Part shown: positions 48,391-58,237 of the stretch, piece by piece
How the letters are laid out: each line of letters begins with the position of its first letter
Position numbering within the stretch: position 1 is the stretch's first letter
NCBI RefSeq assembly: GCF_000633395.1
Contig: NZ_AYMU01000002.1
Coordinates: forward strand, 601,394 to 665,393
DNA length: 64,000 bases
Source of the DNA: Pseudomonas sp. PH1b
GTDB taxonomy: Bacteria > Pseudomonadota > Gammaproteobacteria > Pseudomonadales > Pseudomonadaceae
Reading direction: 5' to 3'
The notes under the pieces: model-generated
The model's database searches: none
Told to the model about the DNA's origin: nothing
The model's input: the letters and a program-made list of their open reading frames with translations, nothing else
Made by a program: the position numbers and the translations under genes

Positions 48391-50225
48391 GGCTCGCGGC
48401 TTAACAGCGACAGGCCGCCCTGTTGCAACTGGCGGACTTCGAAGTGCTGGCCCGGCTGGGCGTCCTGGTCGAACAGGGCGCGAGCCAGGGGGTTGAGCAG
48501 GTGCGCTTCGAGCTGGTTGCGAATGCCCCGGCCACCGTTGGACAGGTCCCCCAGGCACAGCTGGCGAAGTTGCTGCAGGGAGCTGTCATCGAGCTGGACG
48601 TGCAGGGACTGGGCCGCCAGGTCGGCAAGGATATTGCCGACCATCTGCTGGAAGATCTGCTCGGCGATGTCTGGCCGGATGAAGTCGAAGACGATGATGT
48701 TCTCGCCGATCCGGTTGAGGATCTCCGGGCGGTTGAGCACCAGTTTGAAGTAGCGTTCGATTTCCCCCTGGACCTTGCCCTGGACCGCTTCGAAGGCTTC
48801 GCCGGGTTGCACGTTGGCCACCCGCTCGCCGTTGTCGCCCTGGCGGTAGATGCCCAGGTTGGAGGTGAAGACGATCAGCGCCTCGGAGAAGTACACCCGG
48901 TCGCCCCGGCCGGAGGTCAGTACGCCGTCATCGAGGATCTGCAGGAACTTGTCGAGGATGCGCGGATGGGCCTTTTCGATTTCGTCGAACAGCACCACGC
49001 TGAACGGCTTCTCGCGGATCGCGTTGGTCAGCTCGCCGCCCACGTCGTAACCGACGTAGCCGGGTGGGGCGCCCACCAGGCGCTGGTCGGCATGTTCGGC
49101 ACTGAATTCCGACATATCGAAACGGATGTAGGCACTTTCATCGCCGAACAGCAGGCTGGTGATGGTTTTCGCCAGCTCGGTCTTGCCGACCCCGGTGGGC
49201 CCGGCCAAAAACGCCACGCCCCGGGGCCGATTGCCCTTGCGGCTGGCGCCGACCCCGGTCATGGCGCGCTTGACGATATCCAGCATGTGGGTCACGGCGT
49301 GGCCCTGGCCCTTGACCCGCTGGCGGATGAAGTCGTCGGCCTGGCGGATGCGCTGGCGGTCGATCTTCAGCCAGGGGTCTTCGGTGACCCCGACCTTGTA
49401 GCGGCGCACGGCGTCGGCAATGCGTTCCAGGGGCAGGCCTTCGACCCGGGCCAACTGCACGATGGCATTGAGGTCGAGCAGCAGCAGGCCTTCGGTATTT
49501 TCGACAAAGGCGCGCAGTGCCTGGTCGCGGCTTTCGTCACTGGCCTCCTGGGCCCCGGGCAAACCGCGCAGCAGCGCCGGTGCCAGGGCCTGGCGGGCTT
49601 GCTGATCCGGTTTGGACACGGGGATCTGCCGTAGCCGCGGGTTGTCGATAAGCATCCAGTCGGGCAGGTCGCCTTCCTTTTCCACCACCCAGATGATGCT
49701 GTTGAAAAACGGTGTGCGCTGCTCTCCGGCCGGCCGGCTACGGGCCTGGTGGGACAGCACCAGGGCCTGGGTGAACAGTTGATGTTCGGCGGCGCTCAGG
49801 GCGTCGTTGCGCACCACCAGCCGGGAGGCGAAGTCGACGATCAGGGCCAAGGGCTCGCCCTGGCGCGCCACCAGGCGCGGCAAGGTCGCCGCCAGCAGAT
49901 CCAGGCCCGCGGGGGCGGCGCCCTCCACCGGGGTCAGGCCCAACTCGCGCAACAGGGTGTCGGCCTGGGCCGGGTCGCTGCCCGGTGGCAGCAACACCGA
50001 TAGCCCCTTCAGCGGGTCCCAGCTGAGCACCTGGCTGTAGCCGGCGGCCAGCAGTTCGTCCCGCAGGTTGAGGTTGAAGGGTTGTGGGGTGATGGTGCCG
50101 GGAGCGACTTCACTGGCCTGCAGGTCGCGGACATTGCCGGACAGCACGAACTGACTTTTCAGGGGCAGGAAGCGCAACAGGTCGCGCAGCCAGCGCGGCT
50201 TTTCGTAAGGGGCAGTCCTTGGCAT
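48387..50225 (-). CDS. ClpB-like AAA+ ATPase, first gene of the cassette
   Basis: A 612-residue cytosolic ATPase. The first ~300 residues are unlike ClpA/ClpB N-domains and include a nucleotide-binding-like hydrophobic strand (EPLALIVDFASRLV). The second half is a class-2 AAA+ module of the Clp D2 type: Walker A GPTGVGKTELAK (~341), pore-loop region GAPPGYVGYDVGG, Walker B VVLFDEIEKAHP (~406), sensor TSNLG, arginine finger region NRPEILNRIGE, and a C-terminal small domain with GGRGIRNQLEAHL. Only one AAA+ ring is present. It may remodel the partner proteins of the cassette. ATG 50225 has a weak ribosome site. Confidence 0.88.
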   Translation of the reverse strand: MPRTAPYEKPRWLRDLLRFLPLKSQFVLSGNVRDLQASEVAPGTITPQPFNLNLRDELLAAGYSQVLSWDPLKGLSVLLPPGSDPAQADTLLRELGLTPVEGAAPAGLDLLAATLPRLVARQGEPLALIVDFASRLVVRNDALSAAEHQLFTQALVLSHQARSRPAGEQRTPFFNSIIWVVEKEGDLPDWMLIDNPRLRQIPVSKPDQQARQALAPALLRGLPGAQEASDESRDQALRAFVENTEGLLLLDLNAIVQLARVEGLPLERIADAVRRYKVGVTEDPWLKIDRQRIRQADDFIRQRVKGQGHAVTHMLDIVKRAMTGVGASRKGNRPRGVAFLAGPTGVGKTELAKTITSLLFGDESAYIRFDMSEFSAEHADQRLVGAPPGYVGYDVGGELTNAIREKPFSVVLFDEIEKAHPRILDKFLQILDDGVLTSGRGDRVYFSEALIVFTSNLGIYRQGDNGERVANVQPGEAFEAVQGKVQGEIERYFKLVLNRPEILNRIGENIIVFDFIRPDIAEQIFQQMVGNILADLAAQSLHVQLDDSSLQQLRQLCLGDLSNGGRGIRNQLEAHLLNPLARALFDQDAQPGQHFEVRQLQQGGLSLLSREP

Positions 50226-50371
50226 GGAAGCGAGGCTCGTCGTAGGAAGCAGGAGGCGACATTAGCATAGGGAAGTTTTTACTTACGATGCTTCGGGCGT
50301 CTTCTTGCATGACTCTGCTTGTGCGTGGGAACCGGCGGCCTAGGGCAGCAGGCTCGGGCATGCGGCGCAGG

Positions 50372-50851
50372 CTACTGCCCTGGGGCATCCGCTGGAGCAC
50401 CGGGCTCGAGCAAGCGGGCGCCGGCGCCGTCCTCTCCCAAGTAATCATCCTGATTGCGCAGCGGGCAGCCCTCCATCGACAGGCAGCCGCAGCCGATGCA
50501 CAGGTTCAGGCGTTCGCGCAGCTGGTTCAACTGGTGGATGCGCTCGTCCAGCTCGCGGCTCCATTGTTCCGACAAACGTCGCCAGTCTGCGGCGCTGGGG
50601 GAGCGGTCGACAGGCAGGGTCGCCAGGGCCCGGCCGATCTCCGCCAGGGGAATCCCCAAGCGTTGCGCCACTTTGATCAGGGCCACCCGGCGCAGCATCG
50701 AGCGCGGGTAGCGCCGCTGGTTGCCCGGGTTGCGGTTGCTGCTGATCAGGCCCTTAGTTTCATAGAAGTGCAGCGCAGTCACCGCCACGCCGCTGCGAGC
50801 GGCGAGTTGGCCGACGCTGAGTTCCTTGTGCACGGCATCGTGTTCGATCAT
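50372..50851 (-). CDS. soxR: Redox-sensing transcriptional activator SoxR
   Basis: MerR-family regulator of 159 residues. N-terminal winged helix-turn-helix ([25 protein letters not shown]), a dimerisation helix, then the 2Fe-2S ligand set [12 protein letters not shown] (~117-128). In pseudomonads SoxR responds mainly to redox-active compounds such as phenazines rather than to superoxide alone. It is divergent from the ABM-type gene at 50961, with a SoxR box between them. Confidence 0.95.
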   Translation of the reverse strand: MIEHDAVHKELSVGQLAARSGVAVTALHFYETKGLISSNRNPGNQRRYPRSMLRRVALIKVAQRLGIPLAEIGRALATLPVDRSPSAADWRRLSEQWSRELDERIHQLNQLRERLNLCIGCGCLSMEGCPLRNQDDYLGEDGAGARLLEPGAPADAPGQ

Positions 50852-50879
50852 CAGAAGCTACCGGTGTGAAAAAAGGGGC

Positions 50880-50910
50880 TTGACCTTGACTTAACTAGAG
50901 GTTTTACCCT
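50880..50910 (+). promoter_or_regulatory. SoxR-regulated promoter of the monooxygenase-like gene
   Basis: TTGACC (50880-50885, -35) and TACCCT (50905-50910, -10) are 19 bases apart, the over-long spacer typical of SoxR promoters. The spacer contains the dyad CCTTGACTTAACTAGAGG (50884-50901), the SoxR operator form. Confidence 0.85.
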
Positions 50911-50960
50911 GCAGCGCATTCAATCACAAGATTCGCTATCAGCGCAGTGGGGAGTCGTCC

Positions 50961-51322
50961 ATGGCATCGTTTGAGAGAAACCGCAGCTTCACCCAATTGA
51001 TCGAATTCGAGATCGAGCCTCACCAGCAGCAGGCCCTGGTGTCGGCCCTGGCCGAGCAGAGCGAGCGCCTGGCCCAGGGTTATGGCGGCTTTTTGAGTGC
51101 CAGTGTGCAGGCCAGCGACGATGGCCGGCGGGTGCTCAACTACCTGCAGTGGCAGTCGCGGGAGGCCGGTGAGGCGGCCTTCCAGCGCATCGAGAGTGGC
51201 GAGCTGGATTTCTGGCAACTGATCCTCGCCCACCAGGCCAAGACCGTGACCTTCGGCTCGTTCCAGGTGCTGAGCAGTATCGCCCGCAGCCCTGACAATG
51301 CCTTGCACTGCCACCTGCTGGG

Positions 51323-51326
<4 letters not shown>
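50961..51326 (+). CDS. Antibiotic-biosynthesis-monooxygenase (ABM) domain protein
   Basis: A 121-residue cytosolic protein with one ferredoxin-like ABM domain (FTQLIEFEIEPHQQQALVSALAEQ, then GYGGFLSASVQASDDGRRVLNYLQWQS). Related proteins are small dimeric monooxygenases or quinone-modifying enzymes. The SoxR promoter in front suggests a role in coping with redox-active compounds, and P. aeruginosa SoxR has a target of this kind. Its TAG stop is shared with the sfnR stop on the other strand (CTAG at 51323-51326). Confidence 0.88.
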
Positions 51327-52420
<1,094 letters not shown>

Positions 52421-52442
52421 CGGCACTCTCCGGGACAGAAGG

Positions 52443-53630
52443 CTAGGAATAGAAGGTCGGCGTCGGCAGGGCCTGGTTCAGCGCCCAATCGCCCAGTTCG
52501 TGAAGCTTGTAGTCCAGCGGGTCGTGCAGGGTCTGGGTGCGCAGGTTGCGCCAGTGGCGGTCCAGGCGCAGGGAGGCGTGGGTCGAGCGGGCGCCGGTGA
52601 CTTCGAACAGCCGGCTGCACAGTTCCAGGCCCTGGCGGCTGGCGGCGACCTTGGCGGTGGCGATGGCCGTGGCCAGGTGCCCGCGTTCCTCGGCACTCAG
52701 GGCCGGGCCCTTGGCCCAGGCCTGGTCCAACTGCGCGGCGGCCCGTTCCACCAACAGGCGGATGCCTTCCAGGGCGACCCAGAAATCCCCGTAGTGGCTG
52801 AGGATATAAGGATCCTGATGCACCTCCTGGGCGCTGGATTTATGCCAGGCCCGGGTTTCGCTGAGGGTGTAGTGCCGGGCTTCCGCAAAGGCGCCTTCGG
52901 CGATGCCGAGGAACATATGGGTGAAGGTCAACTGGGCGATCAGGGGCCGCAGGCAGGCGAACGGCGTGCTCAGGGGGCCTGGGTCCAGCAGCAGTTCCGA
53001 CTCTTCCACCCGCACCCGTTCGAAGCTGGCGCTGCCGCTGTCGGTCTGGCGCTGGCCCATGTTGTTCCAGTCGTTGTGCAGGGTGATGCCGCTGCGGCCA
53101 CTGGGAATCGCGGCGATCAGCAGCTTGCCGCCGTTGCTTTCATCCACCGCCGAGGCGATGAGCATTTCCGAGTCGGTGGCGCCGGAACAAAAGCTCTTCT
53201 TGCCGGAAAACTCGCGCCAGCCGCCGAGGTTCTTCACGACGGTGCGGGTGTCCAGTGGGTTGAGGGCGTTGCCCCAGAACCAGTTCTTGCGCGCGGTCTG
53301 CTCGAACCAGGGTTGCCATTGCTCGGGCCGGGCGAACAGGCGCACGGTGGCCAGCATCAGGTGGTGGAAGCCGAAGACGTGGGCGATGGAACTGTCGACC
53401 CGGGCGAACTCGCGAACGATGTTCAGGGTCTCGCTCCAGGGGGCGCCCAGGCCGCCGAACTGGGTAGGGATGCTCAGGGCCAGCAGGCCGCTGTGGCGCA
53501 GGGCATCGCGCTCGGCCTTGGGGGTGCCACCGCGCTCGTCGCGTTCGACGGCGGTCAGGGCAAACTCGGCGGCCAGTTGGCGGGCGGTGTGCAAGGGGGA
53601 TAACAGGGCGCTTTGCGGTTTGGCAGTCAC
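52443..53630 (-). CDS. msuC: Acyl-CoA-dehydrogenase-like flavin monooxygenase MsuC
   Basis: A 395-residue FMNH2-using monooxygenase of the acyl-CoA dehydrogenase/DszC fold. Visible are the N-terminal helical domain with SGLLALSIPTQFGGLGA, the middle beta domain (FSGKKSFCSGATDSEMLIAS) and a C-terminal four-helix bundle. In the msu pathway this enzyme oxidises methanesulfinate to methanesulfonate, feeding MsuD. GTG 53630 follows GAGGAA by seven to eight bases. It is between msuD and sfnR with short gaps, so one operon. Confidence 0.88.
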   Translation of the reverse strand: MTAKPQSALLSPLHTARQLAAEFALTAVERDERGGTPKAERDALRHSGLLALSIPTQFGGLGAPWSETLNIVREFARVDSSIAHVFGFHHLMLATVRLFARPEQWQPWFEQTARKNWFWGNALNPLDTRTVVKNLGGWREFSGKKSFCSGATDSEMLIASAVDESNGGKLLIAAIPSGRSGITLHNDWNNMGQRQTDSGSASFERVRVEESELLLDPGPLSTPFACLRPLIAQLTFTHMFLGIAEGAFAEARHYTLSETRAWHKSSAQEVHQDPYILSHYGDFWVALEGIRLLVERAAAQLDQAWAKGPALSAEERGHLATAIATAKVAASRQGLELCSRLFEVTGARSTHASLRLDRHWRNLRTQTLHDPLDYKLHELGDWALNQALPTPTFYS

Positions 53631-53710
53631 GCGGTGTTCCTCATCGGTAGGGGCAGGGGAGGCCGGCCTACGGCGGTGCGCAAGGGCTTGCGGACGGCCA
53701 GCGGCATCGA

Positions 53711-54856
53711 TCAGGCCTTGGCGTGGGCGGGCAGCACATCGTTGGCGATCATTTCGCCGAACGGCCCGGTCAGGTTGGTGACGCCACGGCCGGCGAGGCT
53801 GGCGTAGGGTTGCGGCAGCAGCGGGAACACCAGTTCGGCAAAGCGATAGGCCTCTTCCAGATGGGGGTAGCCGGAGAAAATGAAACTCTCGATGCCCAAG
53901 TCGGCGTATTCCTTGATGCGCTGCGCCACTTGCTGCGGGTTGCCCACCAGGGCGGTGCCGGCGCCGCCCCGCACCAGGCCGACACCGGCCCAGAGGTTGG
54001 GCGCGATCCGCAGGTTGTCGCGGCGCCCGTCATGCAGCGCCGCCATGCGCCGCTGGCCCTCGGAGTCGAAGCGCGAGAAGGACTGCTGGGCGGCGGCGAT
54101 GGTCTCGTCGCTGATGTGTTCGATCAGTTGGTCGGCGGCCGCCCAGGCTTGCTCCTCGGTCTCGCGCACGATCACATGCAGGCGAATGCCGAACTTCACC
54201 TGGCGCCCCTTGCGTGCCGCACGCTGGCGCACGTCGGCGAGTTTTTCGGCCACCGCAGCCGGAGGCTCGCCCCAGGTCAGGTAGACATCCACCTGGTCGG
54301 CGGCCAGTTCATGGGCGGCCTCGGAGGAACCGCCGAAATACAGTGGCGGGTAGGGTTTCTGCACCGGTGGATACAGCGCCTTGGCGTTCTGCACGTGCAG
54401 GTGCTTGCCGTGGAAGTCCACCGACTCGCCTTGCAGCACGCGGCGCCAGATGCTCAGGAATTCGTCGGTGACCTCGTAGCGTTCGCTGTGGCTGAGGAAG
54501 CTGCCGTCGCCACGGTTCTCGTCCGGGTCGCCGCCGGTGACCACGTTGATCAGCAAGCGGCCGTTGGACAGCCGGTCCAGGGTTGCCGCCATGCGTGCGG
54601 ACACGGTAGGCGAGATGATCCCCGGGCGGATCGCCACCAGGTAGCGCAGGCGCTCGGTCAGCGGCACCAGGGCCGAGGCGATGACCCAGGAGTCCTCGCA
54701 AGAGCGCCCGGTGGGAATCAGCACGCCGTGGTAACCCAGGCTGTCGGCGGCCTGGGCCACCTGCTTGAGGTAATTGAGGGTGACCGGGCGGGCGCCCTGG
54801 GTGGTGCCCAGGTAATGGCCGTCGCCGTGGGTCGGTAGAAACCAGAACACGTCCAT
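53711..54856 (-). CDS. msuD: FMNH2-dependent methanesulfonate monooxygenase MsuD
   Basis: A 381-residue class C flavin monooxygenase of the SsuD/MsuD family (bacterial luciferase-like TIM barrel). It cleaves alkanesulfonates to aldehyde and sulfite using FMNH2. Motifs: [16 protein letters not shown] at the start, a SCEDSW block, [29 protein letters not shown] and GLIPTGR-type strands. It could be SsuD by sequence, but neighbours MsuE and MsuC indicate MsuD. Length matches the family. Confidence 0.88.
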   Translation of the reverse strand: MDVFWFLPTHGDGHYLGTTQGARPVTLNYLKQVAQAADSLGYHGVLIPTGRSCEDSWVIASALVPLTERLRYLVAIRPGIISPTVSARMAATLDRLSNGRLLINVVTGGDPDENRGDGSFLSHSERYEVTDEFLSIWRRVLQGESVDFHGKHLHVQNAKALYPPVQKPYPPLYFGGSSEAAHELAADQVDVYLTWGEPPAAVAEKLADVRQRAARKGRQVKFGIRLHVIVRETEEQAWAAADQLIEHISDETIAAAQQSFSRFDSEGQRRMAALHDGRRDNLRIAPNLWAGVGLVRGGAGTALVGNPQQVAQRIKEYADLGIESFIFSGYPHLEEAYRFAELVFPLLPQPYASLAGRGVTNLTGPFGEMIANDVLPAHAKA

Positions 54857-54865
54857 GCAAGCTCC

Positions 54866-55429
54866 TCAGGCGCTTTTCAGCAGGTGTTTGGGGTGGGCGC
54901 CGAACAGCGGCGCGGCCCGCTCGGTGGCCAGTTGGATGCGTGCCTTCAATAGCTCACTGGTGATCTGGTAATTGCTGAAATCGGCTTCGGTGGCGTACAC
55001 GCCAATCGGCAGGGTCAGGGCCTGGAAGAAACTGAACAGCGGGCGCAGTTGGTGATCCAGGACCAGGGCATGGCGCTCGCTGCCACCGGTGGCGGCCAGC
55101 AGCACTGGGGTGTTGATCAGGGCGTTGAGGTCGATCAGGTCGAACAGGTGCTTGAGCAGGCCTGGGTAGGAACCGCGATACACCGGGGCGGCGACGATCA
55201 ACAGGTCGGCGTTTTCGATGGCCTGTAGCTCTGCCTCGACTTCGGCCGGCAGTTCCTGGCGCGACAGGGCTGCGCCCAACGGACGGGCAATCTCGCCCAG
55301 TTCGATCAGGTGGCTGGCGATGGGCAGGTGCCCGGACAGTTCGGCCAGCAGGGCCTGGGTCAGCACCAGGGTCCGGGACGGACGCCAGGTTCCACCGGAG
55401 AGGGCAACGACGTTCAAGGGGCGAGACAT
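54866..55429 (-). CDS. msuE: NAD(P)H-dependent FMN reductase MsuE
   Basis: A 187-residue flavodoxin-fold FMN reductase supplying FMNH2 to MsuD and MsuC. Features: LSGGTWRPSRTLVL phosphate loop, VAAPVYRGSYPGLLKHLFDLID and LLAATGGSERHALV. AAGGAA is seven bases before ATG 55429. First gene of the operon, with a sigma-54 promoter upstream. Confidence 0.93.
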   Translation of the reverse strand: MSRPLNVVALSGGTWRPSRTLVLTQALLAELSGHLPIASHLIELGEIARPLGAALSRQELPAEVEAELQAIENADLLIVAAPVYRGSYPGLLKHLFDLIDLNALINTPVLLAATGGSERHALVLDHQLRPLFSFFQALTLPIGVYATEADFSNYQITSELLKARIQLATERAAPLFGAHPKHLLKSA

Positions 55430-55484
55430 GATCGGTTCCTTTTTAAACAGTGGCTCGGCGAGCCATGGCCTGTACCAGGCTCAG

Positions 55485-55502
55485 GAGCAAGAGCTGTACC
55501 AA
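55485..55502 (-). promoter_or_regulatory. Sigma-54 promoter of msuEDC-sfnR
   Basis: On the minus strand TGGTACAGCTCTTGCT has the GG-N10-GC (-24/-12) layout of sigma-54 promoters (GG at 55500-55499, GC at 55488-55487). It is about 60 bases before msuE, and the operon encodes its own sigma-54 activator, SfnR. Confidence 0.75.
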
Positions 55503-55586
55503 TCTGTCCAGGCCTTGTAGTCCGGGGCTTCTGGCGCTATCGGCGGTGGCCGATCGCTGTTGCCGGAACCTGGTTTTGTTGATTGG

Positions 55587-55617
55587 CTGTTGCCTGGCCA
55601 ACAGTTGCCCAAGCAAC
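55587..55617. promoter_or_regulatory. Palindrome pair, possible SfnR enhancer site
   Basis: Two adjoining dyads, CTGTTG-N6-CAACAG (55587-55604) and GTTGC-N4-GCAAC (55604-55617), lie about 90-130 bases upstream of the -24/-12 promoter, where enhancer sites for sigma-54 activators are usual. The rest of 55430-55824 shows no gene. Confidence 0.55.
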
Positions 55618-55824
55618 AGTTGGGTCACGCCATGGCTGTTATAAAGGCTTGTCGTTATTCCTCAAAAGAGCTTTTTTAGATATTTATAGGTCTTTATCGA
55701 ATATGAAGTGCGGGCCCGGGGCTGTTGAACAGTCGATAGCGACTATCGAGCGGGATGATTTTTGCCCCCGCTGGCCGGCGAGTAGCCTGTGTTCATTGTT
55801 CGCAACCCGCTCCAGGTGCTCGCC

Positions 55825-56085
55825 ATGAAGGCTTATTCGGTTGTTCTGCTGATGTTGGTTTTAAGTGTGCTGGCCGGCTGTGCCAGCCCCGGTGCTCCCG
55901 AACTGCGTCCTTACACGGCGCAGGAAACCCGGGAACTGGCGATGGAAGCCTTGAACCGTCGCGGCCTGTCATTCGAGGAGTACCAGCAGAAAAAGGCCGA
56001 GCTGCTTGACCGCCCTGCAGTGTTTGATGGCCAGGGTGAAATGAGCGCACAGCGCAATGTCAGTCGCCCGCATCCGGCCAGTTGA
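55825..56085 (+). CDS. Small lipoprotein
   Basis: An 86-residue exported lipoprotein: MKAYSVVLLMLVLSVLAGC with lipobox LAGC (Cys ~19), then a short soluble part with an amphipathic segment (TAQETRELAMEALNRRGLSFEEYQQKKAELL). AGGTG lies seven bases before ATG 55825. Function unknown. The residue after Cys is Ala, so outer-membrane sorting is expected. Confidence 0.75.
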   Translation: MKAYSVVLLMLVLSVLAGCASPGAPELRPYTAQETRELAMEALNRRGLSFEEYQQKKAELLDRPAVFDGQGEMSAQRNVSRPHPAS

Positions 56086-56188
56086 GCGCAACTGTACTGG
56101 CCGAAGTTTTGTGCAACTGTCCGTGGGTTTCAGGCAGGCGCAGGCGTAGGGTCGAGGCCAGATCGACCTTGCCCAGGACCGTGCAGCC

Positions 56189-56803
56189 ATGACCCTTTCT
56201 CTCGACCTGCTGTTGGCATTCGCCCTGTTTGCCCTGGTCACTTCCATTACCCCCGGCCCCAACAACACCCTGTTGCTGGCCTCGGGGGTGAACTTCGGTT
56301 TCAACCGTTCGATCCCGCATATCCTCGGCATTAGCTGCGGTTTCTTCGTGCTGGTACTGGCCGTCGGCCTGGGCCTGGGGGCGGTGTTCGAGACTTATCC
56401 AGTGCTGTACCGGGTGCTGCGTTATGTCGGCGCGGCGTACCTGCTGTACCTGGCGTGGAAGATCGCCCGTTCCGGCCCTCTGGCCGATGACCAACAGAGC
56501 CGGGGGCAACCCATGGGCTACTGGAGCGCGGCGGCGTTCCAGTGGGTCAACCCCAAGGCCTGGGTGATGGCGGTGGGAGCCATCAGTACCTACACCCCGT
56601 TGCAGGGCTACTTCAGCAATGTGCTGGTGATCGCCGCGGTGTTCGCCTTGATCAACGCACCCACGGTCAGCCTCTGGGCGGCCTGTGGCAGCCTGTTGCG
56701 CAATATGTTGCGCAACCCGCGCTGGCTGCGCCTGTTCAATCTGGGGATGGCCATGCTGCTGGTGCTTTCCCTGGCACCGTTACTCTTTGAACGCCTGAGT
56801 TGA
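56189..56803 (+). CDS. LysE/RhtB-family exporter
   Basis: Inner-membrane amino-acid exporter of 204 residues with about six hydrophobic segments. The family signature ITPGPNNTLLLASGVNFG is complete (~21-38), and a WVNPKAWVMAVGAISTY block follows in the middle. Substrate cannot be told from sequence. It stands alone between a lipoprotein and a cysteine desulfurase gene. Confidence 0.92.
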   Translation: MTLSLDLLLAFALFALVTSITPGPNNTLLLASGVNFGFNRSIPHILGISCGFFVLVLAVGLGLGAVFETYPVLYRVLRYVGAAYLLYLAWKIARSGPLADDQQSRGQPMGYWSAAAFQWVNPKAWVMAVGAISTYTPLQGYFSNVLVIAAVFALINAPTVSLWAACGSLLRNMLRNPRWLRLFNLGMAMLLVLSLAPLLFERLS

Positions 56804-57012
56804 GCGGTGCTTCAATGCTTTGCCCCGAGCCTGTTAAGCTGCGTGCCAGGAGCGTTCCTACGCACTTTTAAACGAAGTTGTCCTTCTTTAACGGCATCCG
56901 ATCGGATATTGCTTGAGTGCTGGCTGTTGACGCGGCCTCTGTGGACGGCGCGTTTCTGCACTGCCTCTGGCGACCCCCCCGATCCTGGAACAAGCTCTGC
57001 GGGTCTTCTGTC

Positions 57013-58182
57013 ATGAACAAGCGTCCTCTTTATTTCGACTATGCCGCCACCACGCCGGTGGATGAGCGGGTCATCCAGGTGATGCTGGGGTGCCTGGGGT
57101 TCGATGCCAATTTCGGCAACCCGGCCTCCAGTTCCCATGCCTTCGGCCAGGAGGCCCGGCGCAGTGTCGAACTTGCCCGGCAGCAGGTGGCGCAGTTGGT
57201 GGGCTCGCAGCCCGAGCAGATCGTCTGGACCTCTGGCGCCACCGAGTCCAACAACCTGGCGCTCAAGGGCGTGATGCAGGCCCGGGGCGTGAGCGGCGGG
57301 CACATCATTACCAGTCAGATTGAACACAAGGCGGTACTTGATACCGCCCGGCAGTTGCAGGACGCCGGTGTGGCGGTGACCTACCTGGTGCCGGATGCCG
57401 AGGGCCTGATCAGCGCCCGGGCGGTCAGCGAAGCCTTGCGCGATGACACCTTCCTGGTGTCCCTGATGCTGGTCAACAACGAGCTGGGCACCCTCAACGA
57501 TGTCCAGGCGATTGGCCAGGCAGTGCGTGAGCATGGTGCGCTGTTGCACGTGGATGCGGCCCAGGGCGCGGGCAAGGTGGCCATCGACCTGGCGCAATGG
57601 CCGGTGGACCTGATGTCGTTTTCCGCCCACAAGCTGTATGGCCCCAAGGGGATCGGTGCCTTGTACGTCGGGCCCCGGGCGCAGCAGCGGCTGCTGGCGC
57701 AGATCCATGGCGGCGGCCACGAGGGCGGTCTGCGCTCCGGCACCCTGGCCACTCATCAGATTGCCGCCATGGGCGCGGCCTTTGCCTTGGCCCAAGCGTT
57801 GTTCGCGGAAGAAACCGCGACCATCATCCGCCTGCGCCAGCGCCTGCTGGAGCAACTGGCGGGCATCGCCGGCCTGAGCTTGAATGGCAGTGCCAGCCAA
57901 CGCATTCCCCACACTTTGAGCCTGACCTTCAGCGAGGGTGAATTCGACTCGGCGGCATTGAGTGCGTCCCTGGCATTTTCCGCGACCTCAGCGTGCAATT
58001 CGGCAAGTAACTCGCCTTCCCATGTATTGCTGGCCCTGGGGCATGATGCGCGCCTGGCGGGCAGGACCATCCGCTTGAGCCTCGGGCGTTTCACCACCGA
58101 GCAGGATGTGGATCGGGCTGCACAATTGATCAAGGCGTCAACCGCCATAGCTCCGGCATTCTGGGCCGGAGCCCCGTCTTGA
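57013..58182 (+). CDS. Cysteine desulfurase-like aminotransferase (IscS/NifS type)
   Basis: PLP enzyme of 389 residues in the NifS/IscS group. Key features: YFDYAATTPVD start, SGATESNNLALKG, IEHKAVLDT (His base), VDAAQGAGKV (PLP-binding Asp region), Schiff-base Lys in SFSAHKLYGPKGIGALYV (~207), and the loop SACNSASNSPSHVLLALG that carries the catalytic Cys (~328). ATG 57013 (MNKRPLYFDYAATTP) is chosen. No iscU, iscR or sufE gene is adjacent, so this is an extra desulfurase outside the main isc operon, with an unknown sulfur acceptor. Confidence 0.9.
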   Translation: MNKRPLYFDYAATTPVDERVIQVMLGCLGFDANFGNPASSSHAFGQEARRSVELARQQVAQLVGSQPEQIVWTSGATESNNLALKGVMQARGVSGGHIITSQIEHKAVLDTARQLQDAGVAVTYLVPDAEGLISARAVSEALRDDTFLVSLMLVNNELGTLNDVQAIGQAVREHGALLHVDAAQGAGKVAIDLAQWPVDLMSFSAHKLYGPKGIGALYVGPRAQQRLLAQIHGGGHEGGLRSGTLATHQIAAMGAAFALAQALFAEETATIIRLRQRLLEQLAGIAGLSLNGSASQRIPHTLSLTFSEGEFDSAALSASLAFSATSACNSASNSPSHVLLALGHDARLAGRTIRLSLGRFTTEQDVDRAAQLIKASTAIAPAFWAGAPS

Positions 58183-58237
58183 GGGTTGCGTGATTGCAAC
58201 CTTCCATAACAATGATTAAGCCGGTTAAGGAGACACA

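Noticed and set aside
48387..50225. ClpV of a type VI secretion system
   Set aside because: Only one AAA+ module, no ClpV N-domain, and no tss, hcp or vgrG genes nearby.
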